Positions 55,286 to 64,000 are shown, numbered from the stretch's first letter. The stretch: DNA of 64,000 bases from Bacillota bacterium (GCA_009711615.1 VENI01000005.1:62001-126000); one strand, 5' to 3'. Notes: a model not told the origin generated them from the letters alone. Made by a program: numbers and translations.

Positions 55286-56146
55286 CTAGCTGAATAATCG
55301 GGTTAGACGGGTGAAAAATCCGGAAAACCCACCTTGATCTTTGCTATCATTCCCTAGCAGTTCAGCGGCCAAATCCTTTATGGATTGGCTTGCTGCACAA
55401 TCCGGTTGATACAACATAAATGGTTGCTGGTCTCTTACCGCCTTTACCACATTAACATCTTCTTTTACTGATCCCAAGTACCTTATTTTCGTATTGATCA
55501 AAAAGTGCCTTGCCGTAACCTCCAACTTGTGATACGTCTCCTTGGCTTCTCTTTCCTTATCCACTTTATTTACCACTAAGTTAACTTCCCGGTGAACGTT
55601 GTAACTGGCAAGGACCTTTATTAAACCATATGCATCCGTTATTGAAGTCGGTTCCGGAGTAGCCACCACAATGACTTCCTGCGCTGCCCCTACAAAGGCC
55701 AGCACATTTTTATTTATTCCAGCACCAGTATCCACTAAAATTATATCGGCACCCACATCAAAATGATTTACAGTATCCCTTAACTGCTTTATGGCCCGCT
55801 GACTTAGATTGGCCAATTCCAAAAGTCCTGAACCGCCGGAAATTAGTTTTATGTTGTTTGGTCCAGGGGTGATAATTTCGTAGAGTGATTTATTGTTATA
55901 TAAAAAATCAAACAAAGTATAGCGTGGGTTAACTCCCAGTAGTACTTCCACATTAGCCATTCCTAAATCAGCATCGAAAATCACCACCCGTTGGCCTAAG
56001 GATGACAGCGCCATAGCAAGGTTCAAGGTGATATTGGTTTTGCCGACACCGCCTTTGCCACTGGTTACCGCAATTACCCGGGGGCCTTGAACTGAATTCA
56101 TTTCCCCCCCAGAAGTAATACTACCGGATTTAATTATCCCCCTCAT
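55286..56146 (-). CDS. flhG: MinD-like ATPase FlhG (YlxH)
   Basis: 286 residues. Deviant Walker A GKGGVGKTN, switch ILVDTGAGI and the membrane-targeting-type C-terminus fit FlhG, which sets flagellar number and place with FlhF. The N-terminal DQAxxLR helix that activates FlhF in Bacillus is not present in either candidate start (ATG 56146, overlapping flhF by 17 bases, or an internal ATG preceded by a G run near 56101). Gene order flhA–flhF–flhG is standard. Confidence 0.92.
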   Translation of the reverse strand: MRGIIKSGSITSGGEMNSVQGPRVIAVTSGKGGVGKTNITLNLAMALSSLGQRVVIFDADLGMANVEVLLGVNPRYTLFDFLYNNKSLYEIITPGPNNIKLISGGSGLLELANLSQRAIKQLRDTVNHFDVGADIILVDTGAGINKNVLAFVGAAQEVIVVATPEPTSITDAYGLIKVLASYNVHREVNLVVNKVDKEREAKETYHKLEVTARHFLINTKIRYLGSVKEDVNVVKAVRDQQPFMLYQPDCAASQSIKDLAAELLGNDSKDQGGFSGFFTRLTRLFS

Positions 56147-57473
56147 ATGGGTCTACACTCCTGAATATTAGTTGAGCTAGCTTTCTTGGTTGTGCATCTT
56201 CTATGTCATCAGGAATAGTTTGCCCGTCTGTATAGTAACTTACCGGTATTCCTGTCTTCAACACCACATTTAACATTGAACCCAGAGTTTCTGTTTCATC
56301 CACTTTAGTAAAAATATATCCCGAATAATGGGCAATTTTAAAGTCTTTAATGGTTCGGAACAAATCCCGATCTTTTGTATTGGCACTCATCACCAAATAA
56401 GTTTGCTTGGCACCGTTAATAGCTTCCAAAAAGCCCTTTAATTCCAGCACCTGTCCAGTGTTTTTAGAAGAACGACCCACTGTGTCTATTAATACATAGT
56501 CTTTATCTGCATGTCGCTCCACCGCCTGCCTCAGTTCAGCAGGAGTCATTACCACTTCCACTGGAACATCTATGGCATCACCATAGATTTTCAATTGGTC
56601 GGCAGTGCCGTAACGATAGGTATAAACAGTAATAAGTGCCACTTTTTTATTCTCTAATAGTTTAAAACGAGTGGCCAGCTTCGCAAGAGTTGTGGTTTTC
56701 CCCACACCTGGCGGTCCCACAAAGGCCATAAATTTAGTCTTTTTACTACCCTCATAGGCGGGCTTTAACAAATCTGTAACTCGATTAACCAAAGCCACCT
56801 TGGCCATATCATCCTGATCACCCGCACCTTTTGGTGCAACTTCTTCCAACCCCGATAGCAATTTCTCAGCAATTCCTTGATCAACATCCATGTCTGTAAG
56901 AGTTCTCAACCAGCGGCGTGCAAAATCCTTATCCTTTACTTTATCCATTTTATCCAACTGTTTTTCCAGCATAGCTAAAAACCTCTCCTTTTCCTGCTGT
57001 TCTATTGATTTCATCACAGCATCTTCCAATAGTGGTTTGAATTCTGTGGGCGGAAGATTTTCTGGGGTATATTTTGCCGCTTTACTTGCTTTTTTAGCCC
57101 TGGGCTTGCTTCGTACTAAATCTGCCGCTTGATGAACCACCGGATTAACCTCATCTTCTACCGTCCGTTCTGCATCTATAGCTGTGCTTTTAGGCTGTTG
57201 TGGTTGTTGTATCGGACGTTCTGCAATCTGCTCAGCTTTTGCTTTCTCTGGCTGCGGTTTTGGCAACTCTTTTACTTCACTATACTCAAGAACCGCCTCA
57301 TTATTTGCCTCATCTAGCACCGCTGTAACCTCAATTTTCCTTTGTAAAATGCCCATTATGCCCTTACCGCGAACTTTTTGGCTACTAACTATCAGGGCGT
57401 CGGGGCCTAGATCCTCTTTGATCTGCTTTACAGCCTCCTGCATCTCGTCTACTACATACTTCTTAATTTTCAT
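56130..57473 (-). CDS. flhF: SRP-type GTPase FlhF
   Basis: 447 residues: basic N-terminal B domain (MKIKKYVVDEMQEAVKQIKE), a Pro/Gln/Lys-rich linker, the helical N domain and a G domain with GPPGVGKTTTLAKLA, DTVGRSSKN and TKVDETETLG. It recruits early flagellar parts to the membrane. The ATG overlaps the flhA stop by one base (TAATG). Confidence 0.96.
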   Translation of the reverse strand: MKIKKYVVDEMQEAVKQIKEDLGPDALIVSSQKVRGKGIMGILQRKIEVTAVLDEANNEAVLEYSEVKELPKPQPEKAKAEQIAERPIQQPQQPKSTAIDAERTVEDEVNPVVHQAADLVRSKPRAKKASKAAKYTPENLPPTEFKPLLEDAVMKSIEQQEKERFLAMLEKQLDKMDKVKDKDFARRWLRTLTDMDVDQGIAEKLLSGLEEVAPKGAGDQDDMAKVALVNRVTDLLKPAYEGSKKTKFMAFVGPPGVGKTTTLAKLATRFKLLENKKVALITVYTYRYGTADQLKIYGDAIDVPVEVVMTPAELRQAVERHADKDYVLIDTVGRSSKNTGQVLELKGFLEAINGAKQTYLVMSANTKDRDLFRTIKDFKIAHYSGYIFTKVDETETLGSMLNVVLKTGIPVSYYTDGQTIPDDIEDAQPRKLAQLIFRSVDPYEGDN

Positions 57474-59548
57474 TAATCTGGATTCACCGTCCCCACTGCT
57501 TCAACTTCAACTTCCTGCGTAATTTCATTTAATGACAACACTGCCAAGCTGGGTAAGTATCTTTCCAACATCCTGCGTAACGGCAACCTTACTTTGGGTG
57601 AACACAGTAGCACTGGGCTGATACCCTTCATGCTGGCATTTTCCATTGTTTTTTGTATCTTATCCAGCAGGGCGTTAGCTTCGTTAGGTTCAAGTACAGG
57701 GTATTGCCCTAGCTGGGTTTGTTGAATTGACTCCGATATTTTTTGCTCTAAATGAGGATGTAAAGTAAGCACTTGTAGCTTTTTTTCCGGTGTAACATGC
57801 ATTTGAGTAATGGTTCTTGCCAGTCCCTGCCGCACATAGTCAGTGAGGAAGTCCGGGTCTTTGTTGACTCGGGCCGCGTCAGACAGCGCCTCCAGTATGG
57901 TGGCCAGGTCTTTAACAGGAACCCCTTCCCGCAGCAGGTTCTGCATCACCTTTTGTATCTCACCCAATGCCATCATGTCAGGCAGTAGTTCTTCCACCAC
58001 CGCCGGTGATTGTTCCTTAACCATGTCAATTAATTCTTTGACTTCCTGTCTGCCCAGCAGTTCATCTGCATGGGACTTTATAACTTCGGTCAAGTGAGTA
58101 ACCAGCACCGTGCTACAGTCAACCACTGTTAAACCGTTTATTTCTGCATTCTCCCGCTCGTTGTCATCTATCCACCAGGCGGGTAGCTTAAAGGTGGGCT
58201 CGATTGTTTCAATTCCGTTTACACTGGAACCCTGCCCCAGGGGATCCATAGCCAGATAGTGGGATGGCATCAACTCTCCCTCTGCCACCGACACACCCCT
58301 AATTTTGATTATATATTGGTTATGGTGTAACTGCATGTTATCTCGAATACGTATGGGCCGTACCAGTATTCCCAGTTCGGAGGCACACTGTCGGCGCACT
58401 GCAGCCAAACGTTGTAGTAAGTCCCCACCTTGACTCTCATCAGTTAAAGATATTAGGTTATATCCAATTTCCACTTCCATAGAGTCAACTTGGAAATAAT
58501 TTAATACATTCTCCGGCTGACGCCGTTGTTCCTGCGCCTCTTGTGCTTCCAATTCCTCTTTTTCGTGTACTTTCTGCTCTTTTTCTTTGTTTAATGCATA
58601 GGCACTGTAACCCAAGCCGGCAGCTAAAGCCATAAACAACACGTTTGGCATTGCCGGTACTAAACCAATTACAAATATTATACCCCCAGCTAACCCTAAC
58701 ACTTTAGGAAAATTTAGAAATTGTTGTGATAAGTCTTGACCAAAACTATTATTAGATGCAGCTCTGGTAATTAGAATGCCCGATGCGGTGGAAATTAGCA
58801 GTGCCGGAATCTGGCTTACCAGACCGTCACCAATGGTTAATTCTGTATATGTAACCAGTGCATCACCAATTGGCATGCCATGTTGGGCCATACCAATAAC
58901 CAGACCTCCAATAATATTAATAACAATAATTACAATACCAGCAATAGCGTCACCTTTTACAAATTTACTGGCACCATCCATAGCCCCAAAAAAGTCAGCC
59001 TCCCGCTGTAATCGCTCCCGCTTTTCTCGGGCCTCGTCTTCACCTATTAAGCCGGAGTTAAGATCGGCATCAATACTCATCTGTTTACCAGGCATGGCGT
59101 CCAGCGTAAAACGTGCAGTTACCTCTGCCACTCGGCCAGCACCATTTGTGATCACCACAAACTGAATTACCGTGATGATGACAAACACCACTGCACCTAC
59201 TACATAACTACCGCCCACTACAAACGTGCCAAAGGCCTGAATTATTTTACCGGCGGAAGCATCCCCTAGAATTAAACGGGTGGAAGAAATGTTTAACGAC
59301 AACCGATAAAGAGTTGTGACCAGCAGCAGACTAGGAAAAATGGAAAACTGCAGCGGTTCGGTAGTAAACATGGTAATAAGGATAATCACCAGCGCCAGTG
59401 TAATGCTGATTAATAGTAAAAAATCCAGGGCTGTAGGCCCTAGGGGAATAATGATCAGCAACACAATGCCAATAATAAGCCCCGCAATAATTATGTCAGT
59501 ATTCTTTTTCAAGTTACCTTTAACCTGAAGAGAATTAGGCATATCCAT
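57473..59548 (-). CDS. flhA: Flagellar export gate protein FlhA
   Basis: 691 residues. About eight membrane spans in the first half with the FHIPEP signature region (RVAEVTARFTLDAMPGKQMS, DADLNSGLIGEDEARE), then a charged linker (about 325–345) and the cytosolic ring domain (ending IMKGISPVLLCSPKVRLPLRR-type). Core of the flagellar type III gate. ATG 59548 with AAAGGA ten bases upstream. A 210-base repeat-filled gap separates it from flhB. Confidence 0.96.
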   Translation of the reverse strand: MDMPNSLQVKGNLKKNTDIIIAGLIIGIVLLIIIPLGPTALDFLLLISITLALVIILITMFTTEPLQFSIFPSLLLVTTLYRLSLNISSTRLILGDASAGKIIQAFGTFVVGGSYVVGAVVFVIITVIQFVVITNGAGRVAEVTARFTLDAMPGKQMSIDADLNSGLIGEDEAREKRERLQREADFFGAMDGASKFVKGDAIAGIVIIVINIIGGLVIGMAQHGMPIGDALVTYTELTIGDGLVSQIPALLISTASGILITRAASNNSFGQDLSQQFLNFPKVLGLAGGIIFVIGLVPAMPNVLFMALAAGLGYSAYALNKEKEQKVHEKEELEAQEAQEQRRQPENVLNYFQVDSMEVEIGYNLISLTDESQGGDLLQRLAAVRRQCASELGILVRPIRIRDNMQLHHNQYIIKIRGVSVAEGELMPSHYLAMDPLGQGSSVNGIETIEPTFKLPAWWIDDNERENAEINGLTVVDCSTVLVTHLTEVIKSHADELLGRQEVKELIDMVKEQSPAVVEELLPDMMALGEIQKVMQNLLREGVPVKDLATILEALSDAARVNKDPDFLTDYVRQGLARTITQMHVTPEKKLQVLTLHPHLEQKISESIQQTQLGQYPVLEPNEANALLDKIQKTMENASMKGISPVLLCSPKVRLPLRRMLERYLPSLAVLSLNEITQEVEVEAVGTVNPD

Positions 59549-59570
59549 AGTAGTCAAATCCTTTTAAATG

Positions 59571-59629
59571 CAGTAGTTAGTAGTTAGGAGCTAGGAGCTA
59601 GGAGTTAGAATAAAATCCTTCTAACTACC
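59571..59629. repeat. 7-bp-unit repeat array between flhB and flhA
   Basis: The clearest tandem run: CAGTAGTTAGTAGTTA-GGAGCTA-GGAGCTA-GGAGTTA-GAATAAAA, units of exactly seven bases, followed by a short opposite arm TTCTAACTACC. A second opposite arm lies at 59720–59758. Confidence 0.85.
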
Positions 59630-59643
59630 AACAGCACCTGCAT

Positions 59644-59720
59644 AGACATGGGGACGGTTCCATCGTCTTCCCTTCGGCCCTTCGCTATGCTACGGGGACG
59701 CTCGAACCGTCCCCATGTCT
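59644..59720. repeat. REP hairpin pair inside the flagellar operon
   Basis: AGACATGGGGACGGTTC and its inverse GAACCGTCCCCATGTCT enclose a second internal hairpin region (CCTTCGGCCCTTCG...). Same core as the RAYT-flanking REPs. It forms a strong stem in the mRNA between flhB and flhA. Confidence 0.85.
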
Positions 59721-59769
59721 ACTGACTCCGGACTTCGTATCTAGCTCCTGAGTAGTTACTTTCATTCTT

Positions 59770-60831
59770 CTATTTTGCTCGGTAAACGGCCGCTAGAATT
59801 TCTGCCACCGCTTGATATAATTCCGGCGGTACTTCCTGGCCTATTTCTACGTTGTTGTATAAAAAACGGGCCACTTCTTTGTTTTCTTGTATCGGTACGT
59901 TATGGTCTTGAGCTATTTGTTTAATTTTTTGTGCCATGTAATCGGCACCTTTGGCCACTACCGTTGGGGCAGTATCTCCTTCTTCCGTTTCATATCGTAG
60001 CGCCACCGCGTAGTGGGTGGGGTTTGTTACTACCACTGTTGAATCAGGTACTTCCTGCTGCACCATATTCATCAGCATTTCCCGCTGACGGCGTTTCAGC
60101 CAGGATTTTATCTGTGGGTCACCCTCAGTTTGCTTGTGTTCATCCTTTACTTCCTGTTTTGTCATTCGCATTTGCTTTTGAAAAGCATAGCGTTGGTACA
60201 GTAGGTCTATAATTCCTATGGCTAGGTATGTTAAACCTCCCCAAAGCAAAATGGCTAGCAGTGCTTCCAATGCTTTATAAAAAAGGTATTCTGGCGGACC
60301 ATAAAACAACTTTAGCATTTGGCCATACTTCATCTTGGCCACAAAGAAAACCACAATACCTACCAGCGTTATTTTAAGTATGGATTTTAGCAGTTCAAAA
60401 AGTGTCCGAGCACTAAACATTTTCTTTAAACCCTCTATAGGGTTTAGTTTTGACACCTTTGGTTTAATGGCTTCAGGAGCTAACAGAAAACCGAACTGGG
60501 TTACATTGGCCACCATTGCAATTATTACCAATACAGCCAATAGAGGGGTCATCAAACCAAAGGCGTCCGTCAGAGTTCCTATAAATATTTCCATAACTCT
60601 GTTAGTATCAGGCGGGGTTGCCACATAATTATTAAAATAGTGGCCCAGCATCTTAGATGCCTGTTCTGAAAGCGAACCCCGAGCTATGTATAAGTAAAGC
60701 ACCCCAGCCAACAGGCACAATGACGCATTAAAGTCAGCACTTTTAGGAACCTGTCCTTTGCGCCGGGCATCCCTTAATTTCTTGGGCGTCGCCTGTTCAG
60801 TTTTTTCCTGGCCACTGGAGTTAGATGCCAT
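59770..60831 (-). CDS. flhB: Flagellar export switch protein FlhB
   Basis: 353 residues: four membrane spans, then a cytosolic tail with the autocleavage site Asn270-Pro271-Thr-His (TNPTHYAVALRY). Cleavage switches export from rod/hook to filament parts. ATG 60831 follows fliR by one base. Full length and intact. Confidence 0.96.
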   Translation of the reverse strand: MASNSSGQEKTEQATPKKLRDARRKGQVPKSADFNASLCLLAGVLYLYIARGSLSEQASKMLGHYFNNYVATPPDTNRVMEIFIGTLTDAFGLMTPLLAVLVIIAMVANVTQFGFLLAPEAIKPKVSKLNPIEGLKKMFSARTLFELLKSILKITLVGIVVFFVAKMKYGQMLKLFYGPPEYLFYKALEALLAILLWGGLTYLAIGIIDLLYQRYAFQKQMRMTKQEVKDEHKQTEGDPQIKSWLKRRQREMLMNMVQQEVPDSTVVVTNPTHYAVALRYETEEGDTAPTVVAKGADYMAQKIKQIAQDHNVPIQENKEVARFLYNNVEIGQEVPPELYQAVAEILAAVYRAK

Positions 60832-61605
60832 TTAAGAAAATCCTTTCACCAGTAATAACAAGTCTTTCTGCATTTGATCAAATACTGTGGCAAAAATTGT
60901 ACCCATCAAGGGCAATAATATTGCTATAGAGACCAAGCCAAGCATAATTTTAAAAGGAAAACCCAGCATGAAAATGTTCATCTGCGGGGCTGTACGTCCC
61001 ATCACCCCAAGGGAAATATCGACCATTAAAAGTACACTGGTTATTGGTATAGCAATTTTTAAAGCCATCGTGATTGTATCAGCAAAAGCTCTGATAATGA
61101 AGTTCGTCACACCACCATCAATAGAGGCAACATTTAGTGGTAGAACTTGGTAGCTTTTAACCAAGCCCCAGATTAAGCCATGGTGACCATCCATACTCAG
61201 TAGCGTCGCCAATGCTACGAAGTAAAAGAAACGGCCCATCAGTGTGTTTAAAGACCCACTCACCGGGTCCATCATCTGTGACATGGCATAACCAATTTGC
61301 ATGTCTATCAGCTGTCCGGCCATCCTAAAGGCGTTAAACACCATGGTAACAATGAATCCCATCGCTAGGCCCACCGCCGCTTCACTGGCCACCATCAGTC
61401 CAAAACCCCAAAAACCTTCTAAAGGTGCTTCCGGTGCAGGCACCAAAGGGTAGATGATAATGGCAAGCAAAAAGGCAAAACCACTTTTTACAACCGTCGG
61501 TATTCCAGGTATGATAAACAGCGGGCTGGTTACTAAAAAGGCGGAACAGCGGACAAAAACCAACATTAATACCGGCAAAACTGACAAGTCTGGCAAAACA
61601 TTCAC
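60832..61605 (-). CDS. fliR: Flagellar export protein FliR
   Basis: 257 residues with about six membrane spans, part of the FliPQR export core. Typical phrases: LVFVRCSAFLVTSPLF, GQLIDMQIGYAMSQMMDP. Its stop abuts the flhB start. Confidence 0.95.
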   Translation of the reverse strand: MNVLPDLSVLPVLMLVFVRCSAFLVTSPLFIIPGIPTVVKSGFAFLLAIIIYPLVPAPEAPLEGFWGFGLMVASEAAVGLAMGFIVTMVFNAFRMAGQLIDMQIGYAMSQMMDPVSGSLNTLMGRFFYFVALATLLSMDGHHGLIWGLVKSYQVLPLNVASIDGGVTNFIIRAFADTITMALKIAIPITSVLLMVDISLGVMGRTAPQMNIFMLGFPFKIMLGLVSIAILLPLMGTIFATVFDQMQKDLLLLVKGFS

Positions 61606-61623
61606 CTCTAACCGATGGTACCT

Positions 61624-61893
61624 TTATCGCACGATGTTAGGTATTTGAGCATACATCTCTTCGGTAAAACCAATGGCTACATTCATCAACCAGCCAGCTA
61701 TTATTATTAACATAACAAAAACTGCTATAATCTTGGGTACAAAGGCCAACGTTTGCTCTTGGATCTGGGTGGTGGCTTGAAAAATACCAATTAATAAGCC
61801 CACCAGCATTGCTATAGCTAAACCGGGGGAAGCTAGTATAACCACCATCATTAATGCCTCCCGGGCAATATGAATGATTTGTGTCTCACTCAC
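61624..61893 (-). CDS. fliQ: Flagellar export protein FliQ
   Basis: 89 residues, two membrane spans (REALMMVVILASPGLAIAML and a second near 50–73), with the family phrase GIFQATTQIQEQTLAFVPKI split across the loop. Export core subunit. Confidence 0.96.
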   Translation of the reverse strand: MSETQIIHIAREALMMVVILASPGLAIAMLVGLLIGIFQATTQIQEQTLAFVPKIIAVFVMLIIIAGWLMNVAIGFTEEMYAQIPNIVR

Positions 61894-61914
61894 AGTTAGT
61901 TTCCTCCCCCACCG

Positions 61915-62664
61915 TTATCTAAAGCTTTCCACTAATGATTTCACCACCAAGTACCAACCGTCAACCATTACAAACAATAACACCTTAAATGGCAGTGAAA
62001 TCATAATTGGCGGTAGCATAAACATACCCATGGACATCAGCGTACTGGCAATTACCATATCTATTACCAAAAAGGGCACAAACAGCAAAAAGCCGATTAA
62101 AAAAGCTGTTTTTAATTCGCTAATTATAAAAGCTGGAATCAAAGTAGTAAGTGGAACATCACTTATGTTATTTGGCCGCTCTATACCAGATAGATTAACA
62201 AATAACGCCAAATCTTTCTCCCTGGTTTGCTTAGACATAAAGTCTTTTAGCGGTTCAGCCGCTCTCTCTGCTGCTTGCTCCTGGTTAATCTGGTTATTTA
62301 AAAAAGGCTCTATCGCCTGTTCGTTAATTTCAGAGTAAACCGGTGCCATAATAAATATGGTTAAAAACAAGGCTAGTCCAATTAACACCTGGTTAGGTGG
62401 TGTCTGTTGAGTTCCTAAGCCTTGGCGCAGAAAAGACAGCACCACTACAATACGGGTGAAAGAAGTGAGCATCATTATAAAGGCCGGGACCAATGACAGC
62501 ACAGTCAGTAACAAAAGTAGCCTTACTGTACCAACAACCTCTTCCGGGTCATCAGTTGATTGAATAGTTAAATCAACACCAGGAAGTGGGGCTGCCAATG
62601 CAGTTGCAGGAATGAAGTTGGAAATAACAATTAGTAGTAAGATTAACAGCAAATTAGCTCTCAC
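61915..62664 (-). CDS. fliP: Flagellar export protein FliP
   Basis: About 249 residues. Begins with a signal-peptide-like stretch ending ATALAAPLPG, then LTSFTRIVVVLSFLRQGLGTQQTPPNQ and the second signature VLIPAF-like LTTLIPAFIISELKTAFLIGF. GTG 62664 is chosen: AAGGAG lies nine bases upstream and homologs start there; the extra 45 residues of the longest reading overlap fliO out of frame. Overlaps the fliO stop by 11 bases. Confidence 0.94.
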   Translation of the reverse strand: MRANLLLILLLIVISNFIPATALAAPLPGVDLTIQSTDDPEEVVGTVRLLLLLTVLSLVPAFIMMLTSFTRIVVVLSFLRQGLGTQQTPPNQVLIGLALFLTIFIMAPVYSEINEQAIEPFLNNQINQEQAAERAAEPLKDFMSKQTREKDLALFVNLSGIERPNNISDVPLTTLIPAFIISELKTAFLIGFLLFVPFLVIDMVIASTLMSMGMFMLPPIMISLPFKVLLFVMVDGWYLVVKSLVESFR

Positions 62665-63052
62665 GGCCACTGTCTCCTTCTGCCCCATCATCTTGTTTAC
62701 GGCCGGTGTAATGCTTAAATTTTTGCTGCAACACCTGTTTAAAGTCAGGTAAGTCACTGACAGTACCGCCGTCTTTGATAGAGTTTGGTAAAGTATCATA
62801 CTCTTTTACCAGTGTAACCCCGTTTTCAGAGTGGGCCAACAGGTAATACTTGTCACCTACCTGCACCAAAGTGAGCAAACCTTTGGAACCCAACGGCATT
62901 TGTTCCAGTACACGCATTCTGCGGCCACCTGCATTGTTTTGTGCAAAACCCCGGCGAGCGAGGCCATATTTAATAACAAAATATGCCAATGCTAAAACTA
63001 ATGGCAGTGCCACCAATGTTCTGATGAAAGCAAACAAAATTTCTTTATCCAT
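62654..63052 (-). CDS. fliO: Flagellar biosynthesis protein FliO
   Basis: About 132 residues: one membrane span (ALPLVLALAYFVIKYG), then the FliO domain (RRMRVLEQMPLGSKGLLTLV, DKYYLLAHSENGVTLVKEY). It helps assemble the FliP ring. ATG 63052 gives the family start although its ribosome site is weak; a GTG at 63076 overlapping the fliN-like gene is the alternative. Confidence 0.9.
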   Translation of the reverse strand: MDKEILFAFIRTLVALPLVLALAYFVIKYGLARRGFAQNNAGGRRMRVLEQMPLGSKGLLTLVQVGDKYYLLAHSENGVTLVKEYDTLPNSIKDGGTVSDLPDFKQVLQQKFKHYTGRKQDDGAEGDSGRES

Positions 63053-63062
63053 AAAAATATTA

Positions 63063-63467
63063 TTAACCTTCTTCACTGCTTTTAGGCATTAGTATTTTTT
63101 CCAGTTTACTAGGACGGGCGATCTTATTTAATCGTACCGCGAAGTAATCGTTGCTAACTAATATTTCCGCCCTGGAAAATTGTTTCTCATTGATGTAAAC
63201 ATCCACCGCTTCACCAGCAGCTTTGTTTAGTTCCAGCACCGAGCCTTCCTCCAGATTTAAAAGTTCCCTAACCTTTAATTTGGTTTGGCCCAGCTCTGCA
63301 TAAATGTTTACTTCAATGTTATCCAAATGACTCAGACTGGATTTAATGCTACGCTTACCGTCTGGTTTAAGGGAAGGGAAGCGCACCGATTTAACGGCGC
63401 CTTCCCCGGTTTCCCCTTCACTTTGCATTTTTTCCATTAACTCTTGTATTTCTTGTTGATTCATCAT
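63063..63467 (-). CDS. fliN: FliN-like SpoA-domain flagellar switch protein
   Basis: About 134 residues with a single SpoA domain (NIEVNIYAELGQTKLKVRELLNLEEG, then VSNDYFAVRLNKI). This is a second FliN-type protein beside fliY at the other end of the operon. The start ATG 63467 has AGGTG six bases upstream. Whether it builds the C-ring with FliY or acts in export is not clear. Confidence 0.88.
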   Translation of the reverse strand: MMNQQEIQELMEKMQSEGETGEGAVKSVRFPSLKPDGKRSIKSSLSHLDNIEVNIYAELGQTKLKVRELLNLEEGSVLELNKAAGEAVDVYINEKQFSRAEILVSNDYFAVRLNKIARPSKLEKILMPKSSEEG

Positions 63468-63476
63468 AATTATCAC

Positions 63477-63944
63477 CTACTGGGTGAGGTATTCTGTAAA
63501 ATATATTCTAGTAATTTTTCCATGCTCCAGTTTCTTGTTAATCGCCTCGGTCATCTCACGCTGAACTTTTTCGATGCTGTCGGGCGGCTTTACATCTTCT
63601 AAGGTTTTACTGCGCAGTAAAGTGATGACAGTATGCTGTAAAATATGCTTCTCCTCTTTGATTTCCAGTGCTAGTTCCTCTTCTTCTTCCGGATACTCCA
63701 ATACCGCGGTAAAACGTAAGTAATGGGCACCACTGGGGTCAGCCAAGTTCACCAGCATCTCACCAAACTCTGTACTGGTAAGCTTAGGGGGTTCTGGCTC
63801 TGCATTTGCCGGTGGTTTCAAGAAAAGAAAGTAACTGGCTATAGCCCCACCAATCAGCATGTTTAGAGCAAGCATTAAAATAATGATTGTTTTTACATTG
63901 AATCTTGATTTTTTTTGTTGCTGTTCAGCGTTTTCCTGTGGCAC
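63477..63944 (-). CDS. fliL: Flagellar basal-body-associated protein FliL
   Basis: About 155 residues: a short Gln/Lys-rich cytosolic start, one membrane span (IIILMLALNMLIGGAIASYFL), and a stomatin-like FliL domain outside (EFGEMLVNLADPSGAHYLRF, VITLLRSKTLEDV, RIYFTEYLTQ). Supports stator function. GTG 63944 with GAGGG six bases upstream is preferred over TTG 63950. Confidence 0.93.
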   Translation of the reverse strand: MPQENAEQQQKKSRFNVKTIIILMLALNMLIGGAIASYFLFLKPPANAEPEPPKLTSTEFGEMLVNLADPSGAHYLRFTAVLEYPEEEEELALEIKEEKHILQHTVITLLRSKTLEDVKPPDSIEKVQREMTEAINKKLEHGKITRIYFTEYLTQ

Positions 63945-64000
63945 TTGCAACCCTCACCTTACTTGTTAATTAGTTAACGTTTTAGATTAATTAGTTCCTC
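63945..64000. other. Right edge of window, upstream of fliL
   Basis: About 50 AT-rich bases. No promoter consensus was seen; the flagellar operon probably continues to the right (motB, fliE–fliK or flgD/E would be expected). Confidence 0.4.

Overview
The window looks like chromosomal DNA from an anaerobic, spore-forming, flagellated member of the Firmicutes/Clostridia, most like the Desulfotomaculum–Pelotomaculum (Peptococcaceae) group. The reasons are: complete clostridial-type his, pur and flagellar operons; a short HisG with HisZ; a three-part PurS/Q/L; a monomeric group-B-like [FeFe] hydrogenase; sigma-K-like promoters; a probable selenoprotein; and strong GGAGG ribosome sites with frequent TTG/GTG starts. 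The genus assignment is inference. Nearly all genes lie on the minus strand.

Layout. 1–1300: the AT-rich tail of a glycosyltransferase and an unknown membrane protein. 1453–5409: a four-gene operon resembling homocitrate synthase, homoaconitase (two subunits) and isocitrate dehydrogenase; substrate-binding residues suggest a Re-citrate synthase route from oxaloacetate to 2-oxoglutarate. 5687–7641 (plus strand): an unrecognised cluster of three related small proteins sharing a C-terminal module, under two near-identical sigma-K-like promoters, plus a Lys/Glu-rich coiled-coil protein. 7693–11950: gatCAB and an unknown four-cysteine protein. 12067–12411: a small thioredoxin-fold-like gene with an in-frame TGA followed by a SECIS-like hairpin, a strong selenoprotein candidate. 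12506–16803: ligA and pcrA. 16855–17732: a RAYT transposase flanked by inverted REP sequences. 17752–19125: the hydrogenase.

19356–27706: histidine biosynthesis in two transcription units, a TrpR-like regulator with hisZ, then hisG-D-C-B-H-A-F-IE from a consensus promoter. 28028–41681: the complete IMP pathway (purE-B-C-S-Q-L-F-M-N-H-D) behind a purine permease. Its leader carries a tandem guanine aptamer plus ykkC/PRPP-type aptamer and a large terminator. guaA and hpt lie upstream with their own promoter. 44480–47551: a membrane-anchored unknown protein, a small unknown protein, a MazG-like NTP pyrophosphohydrolase and a DUF1015 protein.

47725–63944: one flagellar/chemotaxis operon read leftwards: fliL, fliN-like, fliO, P, Q, R, flhB, flhA, flhF, flhG, a PilZ protein, sigD, two rod/hook genes, cheD, cheR, cheC, cheY, fliM, fliY. 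It continues past the right edge.

Three kinds of repeat are scattered between genes: 7-bp-unit arrays that often form inverted pairs and have rewritten the C-termini of hisD and hisZ; REP hairpins related to those flanking the RAYT gene; and a small hairpin whose two copies differ by a compensatory base-pair change. No tRNA, rRNA or CRISPR array was recognised. Gene starts were chosen by ribosome site and family alignment and often differ from the longest reading frame.
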